A stretch of DNA of 18,335 nt from NCBI GenBank assembly GCA_019307665.1, contig JAFDJC010000047.1, forward strand, positions 1-18,335, read 5' to 3'. The stretch's first letter is position 1. Each line of letters begins with the position of its first letter. This document shows, piece after piece, positions 15,128-18,335 of the stretch. The position numbers and the translations under genes were made by a program. This stretch comes from Deltaproteobacteria bacterium. GTDB lineage: Bacteria > Desulfobacterota > Desulfobacteria > Desulfobacterales > SURF-7. The notes under the pieces were generated by a model. It did no database searches and was not told the origin of the DNA. It saw only the letters and a list, made by a program, of their open reading frames with translations.

Positions 15128-16171
15128 ATGAATTGGGATTGGGAAAAACTACAAAAGCAAAACAAGCAGCACGGAAGTCAGGGTGGAGGACCGCCGCCAC
15201 AATTTGATGAGGTGCTGGAAAAACTAAAGAATCTTAAATTTTCCGGCGGTCCGGTTCTGGTTGTTGCGATTATTGTTGCGCTGTTAATTGCATCAACCAC
15301 GTTTTACACAGTTGAACTAGACGAAGTCGGTATCATACAAAGATTCGGGAAATATTTAAGGACCACAAACCCGGGCCTTAATTTTAAACTTCCCATTGGA
15401 ATTGAAAAAGTTACCAAAATTAAAGTCAAAAAGGTTTTCAAGGAAGAGTTCGGCTTCAGAGCCACTCGTACCATGCAGTCAAAATTTACATCAGACAAGG
15501 GCAACATCGAGGAATCATTAATGCTGACCGGCGACCTTAATGTTGCGGTGGCGCCCTGGATCGTCCAATATAAAATAAAAGATCCGTATAACTATCTATT
15601 CAAGGTTGATAATGTAAACGACCTGTTAAGGGACCTTGCCGAAGCCTCCATGCGCCTTGTGGTGGGAGACAGAAGCATCAATGAGGTGATCAGCCGGCGA
15701 CAGGAAATTGCAGATGAAGCTGAACTTATTCTGCAGGGTGAACTCGACGATGCTGAAACCGGTATCAAGGTGGTCACCATTGAAATGAAAAAAACCAATG
15801 TTCCCGGTCCTGTTCAGGCTTCATTTAATGAAGTTAACCAGGCCGTGCAGGAAAGAGAAAAAACGATCTATGAGGCGAAAAGGGAATACAATAAGGCGAT
15901 TCCTGCGGCTAAGGGCGAGGCTGACAGAACCATTAAAAAAGCTGAAGGTTATGCTATTGATCTCATCAACAGGGCTGATGGTGATGCGTCACGATTTAAA
16001 GCGCTCTATGCAGAATACAGCAAGGCAAAAGATATTACCAAGCGGCGGATCTATCTTGAAAAGCTGAAGGAACTTTTCCCAAAACTCGGCAAAAAATATA
16101 TTATCGATTCCGACCAGAAAAATGTTCTGCCCCTTTTAAATCTCGGACAACAAAACGGTGTATTAAAATGA
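15128..16171 (+). CDS. hflK: FtsH protease modulator HflK
   Basis: HflK is a SPFH/band 7 protein that forms with HflC a large membrane cage around the FtsH protease. The ATG at 15128 (347 residues) is chosen over the GTG at 15119 because AGGTG lies six bases upstream of it and the GTG falls inside that site. A Gly/Pro/Gln-rich cytoplasmic N-terminus is followed by one membrane helix at about 42-59. The band 7 domain starts at about 60 (VELDEVGIIQRFGKYL), a long charged helix runs from about 230, and a DQKNVLPLLNLG-type tail closes the protein. The stop overlaps hflC by four bases. No ftsH is in the window. Confidence 0.93.
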   Translation: MNWDWEKLQKQNKQHGSQGGGPPPQFDEVLEKLKNLKFSGGPVLVVAIIVALLIASTTFYTVELDEVGIIQRFGKYLRTTNPGLNFKLPIGIEKVTKIKVKKVFKEEFGFRATRTMQSKFTSDKGNIEESLMLTGDLNVAVAPWIVQYKIKDPYNYLFKVDNVNDLLRDLAEASMRLVVGDRSINEVISRRQEIADEAELILQGELDDAETGIKVVTIEMKKTNVPGPVQASFNEVNQAVQEREKTIYEAKREYNKAIPAAKGEADRTIKKAEGYAIDLINRADGDASRFKALYAEYSKAKDITKRRIYLEKLKELFPKLGKKYIIDSDQKNVLPLLNLGQQNGVLK

Positions 16172-17121
16172 ACAATAAAATTATTGCCATTATCATTATC
16201 CTCGCGGTTGCCGCAATCGCACTCTATTCATCAGCCTATATTATTGATGAAACAGAACAAGTGGTTGTCACAAGATTCGGAGAGGTCATCGGTGAAGCGA
16301 AAACCGATCCCGGGCTTTATTTCAAGCTTCCGGTCGTAGATATTCCGAACTTTTTTCCAAAGAATCTTCAGGAATGGGATGGCGACCCGGGCCAAATCCC
16401 CACTCTGGATAAAACATACATATGGGTCGATACATTTGGAAGATGGAAAATAGTCGATCCCATCAAATTTTTTCAGACAGCGGGAAACATGATAAGCGCA
16501 CTCAACAGGCTTGACGAAATCATCGATCCGGCAGTCAGAAACTTTGTCACCTCCTACAGTTTGATTGAAACCGTAAGGAAAAGCAACCGTGAGCTTATTT
16601 TTGAGTTTGACGAACTGAAACAGGATGAAGCCGGGAAAAAAGCGACAAAAAAACAATATGCCATAGAATTCGGAAGGCAAAAAATAACAGAAGGCATAAT
16701 GAAGCAGGCCCAGCCCAAGCTGTCGGAATTCGGAATAGAGCTTGTGGATGTTGAAATTAAAAGGATCAATTATGTCCAGGAGGTCAGGCGATCCGTATAT
16801 GACAGAATGATAGCTGAACGTAAACAGATTGCGGAAAAATTCCGATCAGAAGGGCAAGGTGAAGCCAGGAAATGGCAGGGTAAAAAAGAACGGGAGCTAA
16901 AGCGTATCACATCCGGCGCATATAAAACAGCTCAAGTGATAAAAGGAAAGGCTGATGCAAAAGTAACCAAAACCTTGGCAAATGCTTTTGGCATGGACCC
17001 GGAATTTTATTCCTTTATAAAGACCCTTGAAATATATAACAGCACGTTCGATAAAGAAAGCACAGTTGTGCTGTCAACCGATTCTGAATTCCTTAAATAT
17101 TTAAAAGGGTACAAAAAATAA
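16168..17121 (+). CDS. hflC: FtsH protease modulator HflC
   Basis: The partner of HflK in the FtsH-regulating membrane complex. The 317-residue protein has an N-terminal membrane anchor (about 4-24), then the band 7 core with ETEQVVVTRFGEV and DPGLYFKLP. A charged helical region follows (EVRRSVYDRMIAERKQIAEK) with the RSEGQGEARK motif diagnostic of HflC, and a C-terminal VLSTDSEFLKYL. The ATG lies in an ATGA overlap with the hflK stop, so the two are translationally coupled. Two imperfect dyads follow the gene (17137-17160 and 17162-17176); neither is a convincing terminator. Confidence 0.93.
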   Translation: MNNKIIAIIIILAVAAIALYSSAYIIDETEQVVVTRFGEVIGEAKTDPGLYFKLPVVDIPNFFPKNLQEWDGDPGQIPTLDKTYIWVDTFGRWKIVDPIKFFQTAGNMISALNRLDEIIDPAVRNFVTSYSLIETVRKSNRELIFEFDELKQDEAGKKATKKQYAIEFGRQKITEGIMKQAQPKLSEFGIELVDVEIKRINYVQEVRRSVYDRMIAERKQIAEKFRSEGQGEARKWQGKKERELKRITSGAYKTAQVIKGKADAKVTKTLANAFGMDPEFYSFIKTLEIYNSTFDKESTVVLSTDSEFLKYLKGYKK

Positions 17122-17182
17122 TCCGCTTTTAACCCCTGAACCGGATAACCGTTTCCTGGGGATATCACAATGATATGTTTTC

Positions 17183-17210
17183 CGTCATGCCCGCGAATGC
17201 GGGCATCCAG
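17183..17210. repeat. REP-like palindromic element
   Basis: ATGCCCGC (17187-17194) and GCGGGCAT (17199-17206) pair perfectly around a GAAT loop, flanked by GTC and CCAG. This matches the well-known family of short intergenic palindromes with CCCGC..GCGGG stems and a CCAG tail. Its translation gives the familiar spurious PANAGIQ peptide. GC content is far above the surrounding sequence. Only one copy is in the window. Such elements are often mobilised by RAYT transposases; none is present here. Confidence 0.7.
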
Positions 17211-17500
17211 AAAAAAATAATATTGGATTGTTTTCAGGGAGAACAGCCTGGAATCGGCCTTTTTCGAGTGGGTACTATTTCCCTTTATTTGCCTTTATTT
17301 CTTTGGTGCCTGGTCTTTGCCAGAAATTTTCTATGTTTATGCTTACGCATCTTTTTTCTTCTCTTTTTAATAACAGAACCCAAAAAATCACCTCCATCTT
17401 GAATGTTTACAAAATATCATTATTATAATATAGAAATGATTTTAGTATCATCAATTATACTCGGTTGTCTATATTTTTTTTAGTTTTTTTAGGAATCTTT
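17211..17500. other. T-rich non-coding stretch
   Basis: This stretch between the palindrome and the 13-bp repeats is strongly T-rich on the plus strand, with runs of seven or eight T. Open frames here (for example 17175-17402) lack ribosome sites and have low-complexity Phe/Leu products, so I regard them as non-coding. A perfect TATAAT lies at 17424-17429 but lacks a convincing -35, and a TATACT lies at 17456-17461. One of these may serve the downstream gene. No RNA gene was recognised. Confidence 0.5.
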
Positions 17501-17579
17501 GGAATTTCTTTTTGGGATATCATTTTTGGATGCCATTTTTGGATACCATTTTAGGATACCGTTTTTGAATACCATGGAA
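17501..17579 (+). repeat. Tandem 13-bp repeat running into a start codon
   Basis: About six units of consensus GGATACCATTTTT lie at 17501-17513 (diverged), 17515-17527, 17528-17540, 17541-17553, 17554-17566 and 17567-17579 (GAATACCATGGAA). The last unit supplies the ATG at 17574 of the next gene. One extra base separates the first two units. Because 13 is not a multiple of three, gain or loss of a unit would shift any frame read through the array. Confidence 0.8.
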
Positions 17580-18122
17580 AAGCTCGACAAATTCAATGCA
17601 GATCAGACCAAGATAATCAACGAGTCAGTTGCCATATCCGAAGAACTGGTATGCAACTTTTATAAAATGTCCGTCCATCAGTGGCTGCGCCATCAATATG
17701 ATGTTAAAACCCTTGTCGATCTGAGTCCGGACGAAATTGTACACGGCCCTTTTGCTCAGATCGTTCGCTACCAGGGGCAGCGAAAAAACACCTCCCTTGG
17801 ATCATCCACATACGATTTTTATAAAATATGCCTTCAGGATCACGCCATCATTGAATCCCTCAATCGTTCATCTGATTTAAACATGTTGTCATTCATCCTG
17901 TACATTATTACCCATGAACTGGTTCACATCGTCCGCTTCAGCAAATTTCTAGTGAATTTCAATGCGTCGCCTGCTGAAAAAAAAGCCGAGGAAGTGCGGG
18001 TTCATAAAGAGGCACAAAGGATTCTCGAAGGCCAACAGGTTCCGGGCTTAAAAGCAACCCTCGATTTTTACGCAGGATTTGGCGCGCCCATGGATGAAAC
18101 CATCACCCTTACAATGACTTAA
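17574..18122 (+). CDS. Unrecognised HExxH protein, putative zinc metallopeptidase-like
   Basis: I do not recognise a named family. From the ATG at 17574 the protein has 182 residues, no signal peptide and no clear membrane helix. HELVH at 114-118, within a hydrophobic helix (FILYIITHELVHIV), is a classic zinc-binding and catalytic motif. Glu139/Glu140 in KKAEEVRVH, about 21 residues on, could be the third ligand in gluzincin fashion (inference). An acidic N-terminal helical region and a C-terminal GLKATLDFYAGFG segment flank this. The start is uncertain: the ATG lacks a Shine-Dalgarno and is part of a 13-bp repeat. A TTG at 17499 in the same frame, with AGGAA three bases upstream, would add 25 residues encoded by the repeats. 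It follows hflKC and precedes fmdB. Confidence 0.7.
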   Translation: MEKLDKFNADQTKIINESVAISEELVCNFYKMSVHQWLRHQYDVKTLVDLSPDEIVHGPFAQIVRYQGQRKNTSLGSSTYDFYKICLQDHAIIESLNRSSDLNMLSFILYIITHELVHIVRFSKFLVNFNASPAEKKAEEVRVHKEAQRILEGQQVPGLKATLDFYAGFGAPMDETITLTMT

Positions 18123-18173
18123 TGGCAAGAAAAACAATAATAGAAGCTATCTCAAAATACTGCACCTTGGTTC

Positions 18174-18201
18174 TTGACAAAACCAATTCACTGACTATAT
18201 T
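18174..18201 (+). promoter_or_regulatory. Sigma70-type promoter of the fmdB-like gene
   Basis: TTGACA (18174-18179), a 16-base spacer and TATATT (18196-18201) match the consensus at 6/6 and 5/6; TATTAA at 18-base spacing is an alternative. Transcription near 18208 would place the perfect inverted repeat at the very 5' end of the mRNA. Confidence 0.55.
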
Positions 18202-18210
18202 AATCTTGTT

Positions 18211-18256
18211 TTAAATAAAGCATTGAATTGAGTGTGTAATAAGCTGCTTTATTTAA
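18211..18256 (+). promoter_or_regulatory. Perfect 12-bp stem-loop in the fmdB leader
   Basis: TTAAATAAAGCA (18211-18222) and TGCTTTATTTAA (18245-18256) are exact inverted copies around a 22-base loop. The stem is followed by CTTTTT and then the strong Shine-Dalgarno GAGGAGGGG (18263-18271). It lies between the predicted transcription start and the ribosome site. It could stabilise the mRNA, act as an operator or behave as a weak attenuator; no known riboswitch class was recognised. Confidence 0.6.
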
Positions 18257-18274
18257 CTTTTTGAGGAGGGGAAA

Positions 18275-18335
18275 ATGCCGATTTACGAGTATGAATGTTC
18301 AGCATGCGGTCATCATGAAGAAGCTATTCAGAACT
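18275..18335 (+). CDS. FmdB-family zinc-ribbon protein, 3' end cut off by the window
   Basis: Only the first 20 codons are present. They begin MPIYEYECSACGHHEE, the hallmark opening of the FmdB regulatory-protein family (putative zinc ribbon, CxxC at residues 8-11). The second CxxC pair would lie beyond the window. GAGGAGGGG precedes the ATG by three bases, a strong but closely spaced ribosome site. Members are small proteins of about 60-110 residues, first described beside formamidase/amidase genes; the general function is unclear. Confidence 0.85.
   Translation, partial: MPIYEYECSACGHHEEAIQN

Noticed and set aside
17175..17428. Open frames in the region after hflC
   Set aside because: They lack ribosome sites, read through a REP-like palindrome (PANAGIQ artefact) and give low-complexity Phe/Leu products.

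Overview
The window holds densely packed housekeeping genes of a Gram-negative, low-to-mid GC bacterium. A Desulfobacterota (deltaproteobacterial, Desulfobacterales-like) host is inferred, not proven. The reasons are a type B dihaem succinate dehydrogenase/fumarate reductase in C-A-B order, a CxxCxxCC protein placed directly after recR, the HflKC style, and a LysM protein with a long acidic linker. No phage, transposase, CRISPR array or rRNA was seen.

Left part (1-4563): a 5'-truncated comEC (DNA-uptake channel with a C-terminal metallo-beta-lactamase domain) is followed by a GspE/PilB-type secretion or pilus assembly ATPase. Convergent to these is a secreted LysM protein; a short imperfect repeat lies in the convergent junction.

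Second part (4564-8142): a divergent promoter region, then a compact sdhC/frdC-sdhA/frdA-sdhB/frdB operon for a membrane quinone:succinate/fumarate oxidoreductase.

Third part (8172-12295, minus strand): a probable single transcription unit running tRNA-Ser(CGA), tRNA-Ser(GGA), dnaX, ybaB, recR, a CxxCxxCC protein and murI. It combines the clamp loader, nucleoid protein, recombination mediator and cell-wall precursor synthesis. dnaX carries a run of ten A residues near codon 388 that could yield a short gamma form.

Fourth part (12306-14993): a DUF1015 gene diverges from the tRNA genes. It is convergent with a methyltransferase (TrmN6-like) and DUF721/DciA-like gene pair, across a 200-base region full of inverted repeats.

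Right part (15036-18335): hflK-hflC (membrane regulators of the FtsH protease), a REP-like palindrome, a T-rich non-coding stretch, and an array of about six 13-bp tandem repeats that runs into the start codon of an unrecognised HExxH protein. The window ends in the first 20 codons of an fmdB-type zinc-ribbon gene, whose leader carries a good promoter and a perfect 12-bp inverted repeat. The most novel items are the repeat-fronted HExxH gene, the dnaX slippery run and the fmdB leader hairpin. I see no convincing complete new multi-gene system.
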